A stretch of 15,858 nucleotides of DNA from CAYQVO01 sp964421085 (GCA_964421085.1 CAYQVO010000053.1:1-15858), one strand, 5' to 3'. Counted from the first letter of the stretch, positions 1-7,645 are shown. The notes: generated from the sequence alone by a model not told the origin. Numbers and translations: made by a program.

Positions 1-591
1 CGCTTCCCGTGCCGAAACATACTCGGGATTTTCCGCCGCAAGAATCCTGTCGAGCGCAGCCTTCGCTATTACAATCGCATCACCCTCCCCGTCAAGAAGC
101 TTCCGGACTCGGGTCAGGATATTACCCCGCACCGCTTCGAATTGAACTGTCTGAAAGGACGCAGGAAGGGCCTGTTTCAGGAAAGGCTCGAGATTACAGG
201 AGCGCCTCGGGGACGATGAGAGGACTTTCAGCAACCCTTTTTCCGCGCATGCTTCCCAGGCCTCCTTCCTCAAAAACAGCGCATCGCGCGCGTCAGCTCT
301 GGGCAGCGTGGCCGCAACATTCGTTTCGAGTTCGTTCTGAAGAGGCAGGTCTTTCCATGAGTGAACAGCGATATCAATAGTCCTCTCTTCAAGAAGCAGA
401 GAAAGGTCCCGGGTAAAAACTCCTTTGTCGGCAAACTGCCACAGTGGAGTCGCTCTGTCCCTGTCGCCTTCGGATGACTTGAAATAAAAAACGGGTTCAA
501 TATCGGTGTCAGTTCCGCGGAGAGCTTCTCCGACAAGCGATGCCTGCAGTCTTGCGAGATCGCTTTTCCTGCTTCCAATGATGACCTTCAT
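1..591 (-). CDS. hemC: Hydroxymethylbilane synthase (porphobilinogen deaminase), 3' end beyond window
   Basis: HemC joins four porphobilinogens into hydroxymethylbilane, the third step of tetrapyrrole synthesis, in the cytosol. The first 197 residues are visible; the usual length is about 310, and the cofactor-binding Cys lies beyond the edge. Family motifs appear in order: GSRKSDLAR (6-14), KGVFTRDL (56-63), DIAVHSWKDLP (73-83, catalytic Asp at 81), SSPRRS (126-131), FEAVRGN near 148, and a DAIVIAKAALDR segment. The usual HSMKD is HSWKD here, and SSLRR is SSPRR, so this is a divergent HemC. The start is fixed by ATGA overlap with the hemA stop, which implies translational coupling. The family call is firm. 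Confidence 0.9.
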   Translation of the reverse strand, partial: MKVIIGSRKSDLARLQASLVGEALRGTDTDIEPVFYFKSSEGDRDRATPLWQFADKGVFTRDLSLLLEERTIDIAVHSWKDLPLQNELETNVAATLPRADARDALFLRKEAWEACAEKGLLKVLSSSPRRSCNLEPFLKQALPASFQTVQFEAVRGNILTRVRKLLDGEGDAIVIAKAALDRILAAENPEYVSAREA

Positions 592-1877
592 GCGATGTTC
601 GCCGTTTCTCTGAATTCTTCCGCCGCCAGTTTGGCATCGGCGGCAGTTCTCCTCGGCAAATCGAGGCGATCCCACGCCGCATCGAGCGCTTCAGCCAGGT
701 CTTCGATCATCTCGTCGGTATGGAGAGGAGTCGGAGTTATGCGAAGCCGCTCCCCGCCCTTTGCGACAGTGGGATAGTTTATCGGCTGGATATAGATGCC
801 GAATTCATTCAGAAGAATGTCGCCGAGCTTTTTCACCTTCACCGAGTCCTTCACCATCAGCGGCACTATCTGCGTAGTGGTGGCGAGNNNNNNNNNNNNA
901 AGGCGGCGCTTCCCGAGCGCCTTCCTTACTTTGTCCGCGTTCGAATGAATCTTCGCCCGTTCGGTCCGGCTTTCACTCAGATGACGCACGCTCGCAAGCG
1001 CACCGGCGGCAATCACGGGGGGCATCGAAGTTGTGAAGATGAATCCCGGTCCGAAGCTTCTTATCACGTCGACAGCCGCGGCGCTTCCGACTATAAAGCC
1101 CCCGACTACGCCGTATGATTTTCCAAGTCCTCCCTCGATGACGTCCATGCGATCAAGGATGCCGTCTCTTTCCGCAACGCCGGCGCCCTTGTCTCCGTAA
1201 AGGCCGACTGCGTGCGTCTCGTCAAGATATGTCAGCGCGTTGTATGCGGCGGCAACATCGCAGATATCGTTCATGGGGGAGATATCGCCGCTCATCGAAT
1301 GTACTGATTCAAAAGCCACAATCTTCGGAGCTGACGGGTCGCTTTCTTTCAGAAGCTCTTCCAGATGATCGACGTCGTTATGCCGCCAGATCCGCCTGCC
1401 CGCCTTGCTGGATCGTATTCCCTGAATCATGGAAGCGTGGTTCTCCACGTCGGAGTAAATGATGCAGCCGGGAAGAGCCGCTGCCAGCGCCGGAAGCGCG
1501 CTCTCATTGGCGAGATAGCCGGATGTGAATATAAGCGCCGCCTCCTTCTCAAATACCCGCGCGAGTTCCTTTTCGAGCATCACGTGGAGATGGTGAGTGC
1601 CTGAAATATTTCGCGTCCCCCCCGCTCCCGCGCCGTATCTGCCGAGCGCCTTTTTCATCGCGTCGAGAACAACAGGATGGTGCCCCATGCCGAGGTAATC
1701 GTTGCTGCACCAGATTATGACCTTCCTGAGCCCATCGGGAGTGTGCCTGAATGCGGAGGGGAATTCGCCTACATGTCTTTCAAGCTCGGCAAAAACCCTG
1801 TACCGGCCCTCATTTTTCAAAGCATCGAGACTGTCCTGGAAAATGGAATCATAATCAAAGTGTGCGTTCGCCTTCAT
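588..1877 (-). CDS. hemA: 5-aminolevulinate synthase
   Basis: This PLP enzyme condenses glycine with succinyl-CoA to 5-aminolevulinate, committing carbon to haem by the C4 (Shemin) route. The 429 residues match the family's usual 400-430. Visible motifs are SNDYLGMG (58-65), GAGAGGTRNISGTH (82-95), SDVENHASMIQGIR (142-155), AFESVHSMSGDI (188-199), DETHAVG (219-225), the PLP-lysine segment GLGKSYGVVGG (Lys253) and RLRITPTPLH near the C-terminus. The lysine motif is GLGKSYG rather than the common TLGKAFG. A GAGG sits about 5 bases before the ATG. Twelve N (888-899) hide four residues but keep the frame. Close alternatives in the alpha-oxoamine synthase family (Kbl, BioF) are less likely given the TRNISGTH and TPTPLH motifs and the adjoining hemC. 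Confidence 0.93.
   Translation of the reverse strand: MKANAHFDYDSIFQDSLDALKNEGRYRVFAELERHVGEFPSAFRHTPDGLRKVIIWCSNDYLGMGHHPVVLDAMKKALGRYGAGAGGTRNISGTHHLHVMLEKELARVFEKEAALIFTSGYLANESALPALAAALPGCIIYSDVENHASMIQGIRSSKAGRRIWRHNDVDHLEELLKESDPSAPKIVAFESVHSMSGDISPMNDICDVAAAYNALTYLDETHAVGLYGDKGAGVAERDGILDRMDVIEGGLGKSYGVVGGFIVGSAAAVDVIRSFGPGFIFTTSMPPVIAAGALASVRHLSESRTERAKIHSNADKVRKALGKRRLXXXXLATTTQIVPLMVKDSVKVKKLGDILLNEFGIYIQPINYPTVAKGGERLRITPTPLHTDEMIEDLAEALDAAWDRLDLPRRTAADAKLAAEEFRETANIA
888..899. other. Assembly gap (12 N) inside hemA
   Basis: A run of 12 N replaces about four codons of hemA. The frame is the same on both sides, so the length is plausible but may not be exact. Confidence 0.95.
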
Positions 1878-2188
1878 TCATACCTCATCAGTTATCCGAA
1901 GAAGGCAGAATACGGGATCATTATTTTGGTTCATACTTGATGAAGCCCATGCAGGCGGGTTAAACAGCTGATTTGTCGGTGCAGGGCGGCGTTTTGTCAC
2001 GGAATTGTCAACGAGCAGTGCGATTCAAATACTCCGGAGCCGCTAAGATATTGTCCGCTGGTCAACATATTCGGGCGGCGTGTCCCCGCCGCCGGCTCAT
2101 ATTCCACCGATCGACATGAACTGCAGGCATGCCCACTTTTCGGGATCGAAGGGATAAATCCCCTGCGGCCCTCCCGTTTGTCCCCCTT
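1878..2188. other. Intergenic region between hemA and the secreted-protein gene
   Basis: There is no credible gene in these 311 bases. The left part must hold the hemA leader. On the minus strand there is a perfect TTGACA (2006-2011), but no good -10 at the right spacing. A 7-bp perfect stem (GGCGGCG 2074-2080, CGCCGCC 2087-2093) lies downstream of the secreted-protein gene. It lacks a T-tract on either strand, so it is at best a weak terminator candidate. Confidence 0.5.
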
Positions 2189-3079
2189 CTACCTCTTCCT
2201 GAAGGTCACCTTTTTCATCACGGACGAAACATCTCTTCTTCCGAAACGAGTAAACCGAACGTCGAGGGTCGCTTTGACTGTTGTCCGGTTCGAAAAATAG
2301 TTGCGCCCTTTTGAAGTAAATTTCAGGTTTGCATTCACAGGCGCCCCCTGCTGCACAGACTTCGTAATCTTCGCAAGAACAAGAGTGTTGATGAACGCTC
2401 CCATCATGGCCGCATTTTTTGTTTTCTTCTTGATGTTCGCTGTCAGGCGGATATTCAACTTGCCGGTGCTCGGAGCTTTCCCGAGTTTGAGTTTCAGCTT
2501 CTTTGTTCCGGCGAGTTTTCTGATGCTGATCTTTGCAAGCTTTTTCCCGATCAAAGCTGAGGAATCCTGCACGTACTCATCCGCAACAACTTTCGGATCG
2601 GGTGTGGCAGTCGCAGTTGCGGTCGGCGTCGGTGTGGGCGCCGGCGTGGCGCTTGCGGCAAATTCCGCAGTCACCTCTGCGTTGCCGCTCAAGTCGAGGT
2701 CGCAAATATCAGGATGAGGGCTCACGCACCCTCCAAAAGACTTGAAGCTGACAATCCAGCCGTCTGCGCTTGTAATATTCGTCAAAGGCGCTCCAAGCGT
2801 GACCCACGACCCGGTTGGAAGCTGACTTGTGCAGACTGTCTGCGCTTCGGCCAGAGGCTCATACTGGGAAACGCCTTCCTGATAACGGAACAACGGACAG
2901 TCGATCAATTGAGGACCCGCAGCACCTGGAGCAAAATAAGACATCTCTGACAGCCGTCCCATAACCGCGCCGGAGCCGGTGAGTCGAATGGTGAGCGAAC
3001 TCGGCGGAACCTGGGCGTCCGAAACAGATGCACTTAGAATGCCGATGGCGAGAATGACAAATGCCAGTACCTTTTTCAT
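2189..3079 (-). CDS. Secreted beta-rich protein with Thr-Pro-Ala linker
   Basis: No function can be named. The start is chosen at 3079 because GGGAGG precedes it and the protein then opens with a clean Sec signal peptide (MKKVLAFVILAIGILSASVSDA, first 22 residues). The next roughly 130 residues, with four Cys, a DGW and a closing NAEVTAEF, resemble a divergent copy of the Ig-like repeat often seen in secreted bacterial proteins, which typically ends GWSG..C..VTATF. Then comes a low-complexity linker of alternating Thr, Pro and Ala, followed by a Lys-rich C-terminal beta domain starting near DSSALIGKKL. The protein is likely exported to the periplasm or surface. Such linkers are common in some environmental candidate phyla. 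It is a single gene with a good leader and 296 residues. Confidence 0.8.
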   Translation of the reverse strand: MKKVLAFVILAIGILSASVSDAQVPPSSLTIRLTGSGAVMGRLSEMSYFAPGAAGPQLIDCPLFRYQEGVSQYEPLAEAQTVCTSQLPTGSWVTLGAPLTNITSADGWIVSFKSFGGCVSPHPDICDLDLSGNAEVTAEFAASATPAPTPTPTATATATPDPKVVADEYVQDSSALIGKKLAKISIRKLAGTKKLKLKLGKAPSTGKLNIRLTANIKKKTKNAAMMGAFINTLVLAKITKSVQQGAPVNANLKFTSKGRNYFSNRTTVKATLDVRFTRFGRRDVSSVMKKVTFRKR

Positions 3080-3243
3080 ACGCTTTCCTCCCTGATTCCA
3101 ACCTGGCGAAAGACTAGCACAGCATAAATCCCGAGTCATCATCTGTGTGGGGGATTACAGCGCGAGTGCGGCTCGCACAAAGGTAATTATCCTTTTTCCG
3201 GACATTTTTCACGGCAAATTACAGGAGAACCGCCCGCTGCCTG

Positions 3244-3261
3244 CCCTGAGCAGGTCGAAAG
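3244..3261. repeat. Possible dispersed-repeat motif (CTGAGCNNGTCGAAAGG type)
   Basis: The sequence here matches the CCTGAGC-NN-GTCGAAGG motif that I recall as a dispersed intergenic repeat in many environmental genomes. It lies between the aquaporin stop and the secreted-protein leader. A small hairpin (CCTGC, loop CCTGA, GCAGG) overlaps its left side. Only one copy is seen in the window, so repeat status is inference. Confidence 0.35.
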
Positions 3262-3303
3262 GTCGTGGCCCTCCTGTCAGCGAAGGTGCGCGTTCAGTTT
3301 TAT

Positions 3304-4074
3304 TCAGTAATTCGCCACTCTCGCTCCTGCCTCTTCCCGGGCAGTAGTCTCTTCCTGCACACCGGTTCCCCAGGGCGTCACTTCTACCGTCATTACCCGC
3401 GCGAGTGCGCCGCCAATGACTCCTCCAAGCAGCGGGGCAAGCCAGAAAAGCCAGAGCTGAGAGAGATAAATGCCTCCCGCGACCAGCGCAGGACCTGTGC
3501 TGCGCGCCGGATTAATCGACGCATTGGTAACAGGGATAGCCACCAGATTCGCAAGCGCGAGCGTCAAACCTATCACCAGAGGCGCGAACCCTCGCAACGA
3601 ACGAATTGATGTTACTGACGCGATAACGAGCACAAATCCCGCAGTGAGAATCACCTCGAGGCCAAGCGCAGTTCCCCATGAAAAACCTCCCGGCGACGCC
3701 ACGCCATATCCATTTGCCGCGAATCCCCTGCTCATATCCACTGCCGCAGTCCCGCTGAGCGCAAGAAGGTACAGCAGTATCGCTGCCGCAATCCCCGCAA
3801 CCGTCTGGCTCAATATGTACGGGAGCACCGCTGATCGTTCAAATTTGCCGGCTATGCCGAGTCCAACCGTGACCGCCGGATTAAAATGAGCGCCTGACAC
3901 CGGGCTGAACGCGTACGCCATCGCAGCAAGTGCGAGACCAAACGCCGCGGCAATCCCTGGAAGGCCCGCCGGGCCGGTTCCAGTGGCAACAGACGCTGAA
4001 AAGATCGCTGTACCGCATCCGCAGAATACAAGCCAGAATGTTCCCAGAAATTCTGCAAGTAGTCTTTTGTTCAT
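3304..4074 (-). CDS. aqpZ: Aquaporin, AqpZ type
   Basis: This is a six-helix MIP-family inner-membrane channel of 256 residues (AqpZ is usually about 230) with both NPA half-helices: HFNPAVT (NPA at 65-67) and INPARSTGP (NPA at 188-190). The order of conserved segments (LAEFLGTFWLVFCGCG, AFGLALAAMAY, FAPLVIGL, LWLFWLAPLLGG) follows E. coli AqpZ. The start at 4074 is chosen because AAAGGAG lies 8 bases upstream; an ATG 27 bases earlier lacks such a site. By alignment with E. coli AqpZ, the selectivity-filter residues Phe43, His174, Thr183 and Arg189 correspond to Phe45, Asn176, Ala185 and Arg191, so two of four differ. Water transport specificity is therefore uncertain. The extra length is a hydrophilic C-terminal tail. 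Confidence 0.9.
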   Translation of the reverse strand: MNKRLLAEFLGTFWLVFCGCGTAIFSASVATGTGPAGLPGIAAAFGLALAAMAYAFSPVSGAHFNPAVTVGLGIAGKFERSAVLPYILSQTVAGIAAAILLYLLALSGTAAVDMSRGFAANGYGVASPGGFSWGTALGLEVILTAGFVLVIASVTSIRSLRGFAPLVIGLTLALANLVAIPVTNASINPARSTGPALVAGGIYLSQLWLFWLAPLLGGVIGGALARVMTVEVTPWGTGVQEETTAREEAGARVANY

Positions 4075-4212
4075 TGGAAAATCTCCTTTTGTCGTTTTCA
4101 CAAAAAGCGTACACAGAACGGAAAAAATGAGGGATGAGGGCCGTTATCCAGTGCCTGATCTTAAGAAGTTCAAACAAATCATCTCAATACATGGGGCCGG
4201 GGGGGTCCATTT

Positions 4213-4740
4213 TCAAACAAGAAACCCGGTACCGCGACCATGATGGCGAAAGACTTCCTGGTGGCGGCACTGCTCATACACCTGCACAGACTCCTCTGTC
4301 CTCTCTTCCGCGGCAAGATCCCGGTACCTACGCCTTTCCACGAACATTCTCACAGGAAGATAAACAACCGGAAGAATTCCGCCGACAATGGAAATAATAT
4401 CTCCGGGCAGTCTCGCCCATTCAAAAAACCGCACTGCAGGCCCCGCGAAGAAATAAGGTTCCCTCGAATGCCAGTATCCGTGCTTGAAGCTGTCAAAAAG
4501 CTGCAGCATTCCAACCGGAATCAGGTTGACAAAGACCATCATGAAAAGTCCGATATTGAGGCTCCAGAAAGAAAGTTTCATCGCGCCTTCGCTCCATTTG
4601 TCAGGCCTGATAAAGCACCTCGCGACGAACATGAAGAACACAGCGGGTTTGCGCCGAACGGGAATGCCCGGAAGAAGCCGGGGGAAGCACAAGATAAGGC
4701 TGGTTCTACAGGCGATTTCACGCCCCTCAAAGGGCCGCAC
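4213..4740 (-). pseudogene. norZ: C-terminal remnant of quinol-dependent nitric oxide reductase
   Basis: Residues about 33-138 of this frame (4329-4644) read like the end of a single-subunit, quinol-oxidising nitric oxide reductase. They include KWSEGAMKLSFWSLNIGL, LIPVGMLQL, HGYWHSREP and ARLPGD, with two hydrophobic membrane segments. The full enzyme is about 750 residues with many haem-ligating histidines. None of those appear in any minus-strand frame I read between 4741 and 4870, where instead a tRNA gene follows. The first 30 or so residues of the frame do not look homologous. The piece is therefore most likely a deletion remnant, although a short expressed membrane peptide cannot be excluded. 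The symbol norZ is used for the parent family. Confidence 0.65.
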
Positions 4741-4834
4741 CGTCCTAAAGACGGTCTCAGCCGGAGTTCTTCCATGCCTTTATCGAAAGGACAAACGCCG
4801 CAAGCTGCGTCCGGCAGGCCTTTTTCCCACATTC

Positions 4835-4863
4835 TTCACATCATCAGATTAGTCTGGTATTGT
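4835..4863 (+). promoter_or_regulatory. Promoter of tRNA-Pro
   Basis: TTCACA (4835-4840, five of six consensus bases) and TATTGT (4858-4863, four of six) are separated by 17 bases and end 10 bases before the tRNA. This is a housekeeping-type sigma factor pattern. Confidence 0.5.
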
Positions 4864-4873
4864 TACCCTTCGT

Positions 4874-4950
4874 CGGGCTGTGGCGCAGACTGGTAGCGCG
4901 CTCCTTTGGGGTGGGAGAGGTCGGAAGTTCAAATCTTCTCAGCCCGACCA
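4874..4950 (+). tRNA. tRNA-Pro (GGG)
   Basis: The gene folds into a full cloverleaf of 77 bases with CCA encoded. The acceptor stem is CGGGCTG with CAGCCCG. The D-arm has GCGC stems around a TGG-containing loop. The anticodon stem is CTCCT with GGGAG around loop TTGGGGT (anticodon GGG). The T-arm is GGAAG/CTTCT around TTCAAAT. It reads proline codons CCC and CCU. It stands alone on the plus strand. Confidence 0.95.
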
Positions 4951-5107
4951 TGTTTCTCAGCTCGACCAGTGGGCCGCCCGAAAAAAATGATGCGGCAATC
5001 CGGAAAAAATACCTGCCTTTATCTCAGGGATTTCCGGAGCTGCGGCGCCTGCCCGCACATGATGTATCGATCTGCACCGCTTTGCGGCATGACGCCTGCC
5101 GATATAT

Positions 5108-5132
5108 CACAGGTGGAGGAGAACCACCTGTG
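5108..5132 (+). promoter_or_regulatory. Stem-loop holding the ribosome binding site and start codon of the small gene
   Basis: CACAGGTGG (5108-5116) and CCACCTGTG (5124-5132) form a perfect 9-bp stem around a 7-base loop, AGGAGAA. The Shine-Dalgarno core AGGAG is in the loop, and the GTG start (5130-5132) is the last three bases of the right arm. Folding would bury the start codon while exposing the ribosome site, so it could act as a translational switch. The inverted repeat is directly visible; its role is inferred. Confidence 0.45.
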
Positions 5133-5321
5133 GAAAACGAAGAAAGCGGAGACCACGTCATTGAAAGTGAGGATCAGACAACAGGGAAAAAGAAAATAGA
5201 TAACATGCTCGACAATACAGGAGACTGGTGCGACTGTTGCAGCTGCGAAGCGGAGCCCCAGTGGCAGGAGGCGGCGGAACAGCCGGGTATCGAACTTTCC
5301 GACCGTGACGAGCCGGGCTGA
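5130..5321 (+). CDS. Small acidic Cys-cluster protein, unrecognised
   Basis: This is a candidate 63-residue protein that I do not recognise. GGAGGAG lies 8 bases before the GTG start. Codon choice resembles neighbouring real genes. The product is strongly acidic (about 19 Asp/Glu against 4 Lys/Arg). It has a compact WCDCCSC cluster (Cys 34, 36, 37, 39), which could bind a metal. There is no signal peptide or membrane segment. It is convergent with prs, whose stop is 15 bases away. The frame is open upstream to 4860, across the tRNA, but that part lacks plausible protein character. The main doubt is whether such a short frame is expressed. Confidence 0.5.
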   Translation: MENEESGDHVIESEDQTTGKKKIDNMLDNTGDWCDCCSCEAEPQWQEAAEQPGIELSDRDEPG

Positions 5322-5335
5322 TTGCGCACTTCGAC

Positions 5336-6283
5336 TCACACAAATATACTGCTCAGAGAATCATCCGAATGGATTCTCTTTATCCCCTCCGCAATAAGGG
5401 GCGCCACGGACAGCACTGTAATCTTTTTCGACTGCACAGAACGCGGAATCACAATAGTATCGGTCACAATCAGCTCTTCCAGCGCGGCACAGCCGTTGAT
5501 CCTTTCAATAGCATTGCCTGAAAGAATCGGATGCACTGTGCACGCGACAACTTTCTTTGCGCCTTGATTCTTCAATGTATCGGCCGCTTTTACGAGAGTT
5601 CCGGCGGTATCGACCATGTCGTCAACAATTATGCATGTCCTTCCGCGGACATCGCCGACCACTCGCATCTCTGCCACCTGATTCGGGCCTGAGCGGCGTT
5701 TATCAATGATTGACATTTCCGAGTCGTTGAACTTCTCGGCATAGTAGCGTGCGCGCTCTACGCCGCCTGCATCGGGAGAAACAATCATTACATTTTCAGA
5801 GCCGTACCGCCCTCTCAAGTAAGGAAGGATCACCGGGAGTGCGTTCAGATTATCCACGGGTATATCGAAAAACCCCATTATCTGTCCGGCATGCAGATCC
5901 ATGGTGAGCACTCGGTGCGCACCCGCTGCTTCGAGAAGATTTGCAACGAGTCTTGCCGTGATTGGAACTCTTGGTTTCAGTTTCCTGTCCTGGCGGGCAT
6001 ATCCGAAGTACGGGAGAACCGCCGTGATGCGCCAGGCAGATGACCTCTTGAGGGCGTCGATAGTAATGAGAAGCTCCATCAGATGATCATTGCCTGGAAA
6101 TGACGTGCTTTGCACGACGAAAGCGTCCCTGCCGCGCACGTTATCTCCGATCTCGACAGAGAGCTCGCCGTCACTGAAACGAACTGTCTCGAGCCTTCCG
6201 ATCTCGACGTTGAGGTAGTCGCAGATTGCGGCAACAAATTTCGGGTTTGATCTTCCTGCAAAGACACTTACCTGCTGCTTCAC
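5336..6283 (-). CDS. prs: Ribose-phosphate pyrophosphokinase (PRPP synthetase)
   Basis: Prs makes PRPP from ribose 5-phosphate and ATP for nucleotide, His, Trp and NAD synthesis in the cytosol. Key segments are seen in order: FSDGE, the ATP-site loop YFGYARQDRK, MDLHAGQIMGFFDIPVDNL, SPDAGGVERARYYAE, and the PRPP-binding loop IIVDDMVDTAGTLVKAA. The start is set at the GTG at 6283, which has CAGGAG about 6 bases upstream and gives 315 residues, the family's usual length. The frame stays open upstream to an ATG inside the tRNA-Gln sequence, but that would translate a tRNA gene. The tRNA-Gln ends 41 bases upstream, so the two are probably co-transcribed. Confidence 0.95.
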   Translation of the reverse strand: MKQQVSVFAGRSNPKFVAAICDYLNVEIGRLETVRFSDGELSVEIGDNVRGRDAFVVQSTSFPGNDHLMELLITIDALKRSSAWRITAVLPYFGYARQDRKLKPRVPITARLVANLLEAAGAHRVLTMDLHAGQIMGFFDIPVDNLNALPVILPYLRGRYGSENVMIVSPDAGGVERARYYAEKFNDSEMSIIDKRRSGPNQVAEMRVVGDVRGRTCIIVDDMVDTAGTLVKAADTLKNQGAKKVVACTVHPILSGNAIERINGCAALEELIVTDTIVIPRSVQSKKITVLSVAPLIAEGIKRIHSDDSLSSIFV

Positions 6284-6324
6284 AAAGCTCTCCTGGTTGT
6301 CAATTACACCTTTATGTACCTGCA

Positions 6325-6399
6325 TGGCTGGCCGGGCAGGATTCGAACCTGCGAATGCCGGGATCAAAACCCGGTGCCTTACCGCTTGGCTACCGGCCA
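6325..6399 (-). tRNA. tRNA-Gln (TTG)
   Basis: A 75-base cloverleaf with CCA encoded. The acceptor stem is TGGCCGG/CCGGCCA with discriminator G. The anticodon stem is CCGGG/CCCGG around loop TTTTGAT (anticodon TTG). The T-arm is GCAGG/CCTGC around TTCGAAT. It reads CAA and CAG. It directly precedes prs in the same direction. Confidence 0.95.
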
Positions 6400-6428
6400 A
6401 CATCATCCCATATTAAAGAGATGAGGGA

Positions 6429-6457
6429 GTTATACAGGGAGAAAGGCCTCGATTCAA
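6429..6457 (-). promoter_or_regulatory. Promoter of tRNA-Gln and prs
   Basis: On the minus strand, TTGAAT (6452-6457) and TATAAC (6429-6434) are exactly 17 bases apart. The -10 ends 29 bases before the tRNA. Both boxes are close to the housekeeping consensus. Confidence 0.6.
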
Positions 6458-6517
6458 CCGGGGGGTATTATTCTTCCCATCCACGCGATTCATTCCTTCT
6501 CCGGCGGCCTCTCGAGT

Positions 6518-7561
6518 TCATTTGCCGACGGGAAACCGGTATGCTGCATCGCCGTTAATTGAAGAAAACGAGAAATCGCCCGCGGCTCGAGAGCTTATTG
6601 TGCCGACGCCGCGGAACATTTCCATTATATTCGAAGGGGCCAAAGGAGGTTTTTTCGCGGCAAGCGTGTTGGCAACCAGTTCTACGAATGCATAGCCATT
6701 CGCGGCATAAGTAATCTGCGAGTCATTGCCGAACTTTTCGACGTAACGAGTGCGGAAATCAGAGAGGACGATGTTGTCACTGTAAACAGCACCCTCCATC
6801 GCGCCGCCTGCGCCCTTAATCTCGGCCTCGCTTTCGAAGGTGTCACCGCCGAAAAATGCCGGAGCAAATTTAAGCGCCCGGGCCTGCCTGAAAAATGTGC
6901 TTACCGCCCCGGGCATGAGGTAGACAGCAACGACATCAGGCGACGTGTTTCGCATCCGGGAAATAATTGGGCGGAAATTCGTTTCTTCGAATGGCACTTC
7001 TTCCACAGCGACAAGATCCTCTCCCGGAATTCTCTTCCGGATGGCGCTGATAAGCTTCAAAAAATACGGATCCTGCGAGTAAACGATCCCGATTTTCCGC
7101 ATCCCATACTGCTTCATGTACGTGATAAGGGGAGCAACGAAATCGTCTGCGCTGCTGATGAACCTGAGAGAATAGTGAGAGCCTTTAACCACGTCCGGAG
7201 TAATTGTCCCCACAAAGGTGGGTATATTTTGTTTCTCCGCAAGCGGCACAATAGCCTCAGCCGGATAATCTCCCCATATAAAGAGCGTGTCGACCCGGCC
7301 GCGCGAGAGAACGTATTGAGTGGCGCGCATAGCACTCGTGGGATCGTATTTTCCGTCTTCAAAGACAAATTGAACATTCTTAAGCAGGCCATTGGAGTCG
7401 TTGATCGCCATCTCCATTCCGCGAACAGCAGCAGTCCCATATTCTTTCATATCGCCTGAAAGAGGCAGAACGACCCCTATGCGAAAAGGCTCGCTCCAGG
7501 CGGCTCCGTTCATTCCGAAAAGTAAAAGCGCAACCGCCAATACCCTGATCCTGCACATCAT
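6518..7561 (-). CDS. Periplasmic ligand-binding protein, branched-chain amino acid (LivJ-like) family
   Basis: This is a type I periplasmic binding-fold protein of the Leu/Ile/Val or amide receptor family. It has 347 residues with an N-terminal Sec signal (hydrophobic LAVALLLFGMNGAAWS, cleavage likely before EPFRIG). The mature protein opens with the family signature IGVVLPLSGDMKEYG and continues with GMEMAIND and a middle KIGIVYSQDPY. The third of three clustered ATGs (7561) is chosen because GGGAGA lies about 7 bases upstream; 7567 is too close to it. No permease or ATPase genes adjoin it, so it may be an orphan receptor or serve a transporter elsewhere. The ligand cannot be told. A decayed relative lies at 10084-10654. 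Confidence 0.85.
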   Translation of the reverse strand: MMCRIRVLAVALLLFGMNGAAWSEPFRIGVVLPLSGDMKEYGTAAVRGMEMAINDSNGLLKNVQFVFEDGKYDPTSAMRATQYVLSRGRVDTLFIWGDYPAEAIVPLAEKQNIPTFVGTITPDVVKGSHYSLRFISSADDFVAPLITYMKQYGMRKIGIVYSQDPYFLKLISAIRKRIPGEDLVAVEEVPFEETNFRPIISRMRNTSPDVVAVYLMPGAVSTFFRQARALKFAPAFFGGDTFESEAEIKGAGGAMEGAVYSDNIVLSDFRTRYVEKFGNDSQITYAANGYAFVELVANTLAAKKPPLAPSNIMEMFRGVGTISSRAAGDFSFSSINGDAAYRFPVGK

Positions 7562-7645
7562 GTCCATGTCTCCCGCAGCAACTCCTGCTGAAAATTCTAG
7601 CAGCGGCGAGTTGTTCAGTTCGGAGAAACGGGATATTGCACCCGC

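Noticed and set aside
720..1118. Plus-strand open frame of 132 codons
   Set aside because: It lies wholly inside hemA on the opposite strand, crosses the N gap and has no protein-like features.
2074..2093. GC-rich hairpin as a terminator of the secreted-protein gene
   Set aside because: The 7-bp stem is perfect, but neither strand has a following T-tract.
4240..4896. Plus-strand open frame of 218 codons
   Set aside because: It is antisense to the nitric oxide reductase remnant, runs into the tRNA-Pro gene, and its product is low-complexity and unlike any domain.
6284..6406. Longer prs with 41 extra N-terminal residues
   Set aside because: The extension would translate through the tRNA-Gln gene; the GTG at 6283 has a good ribosome site and gives the normal family length.
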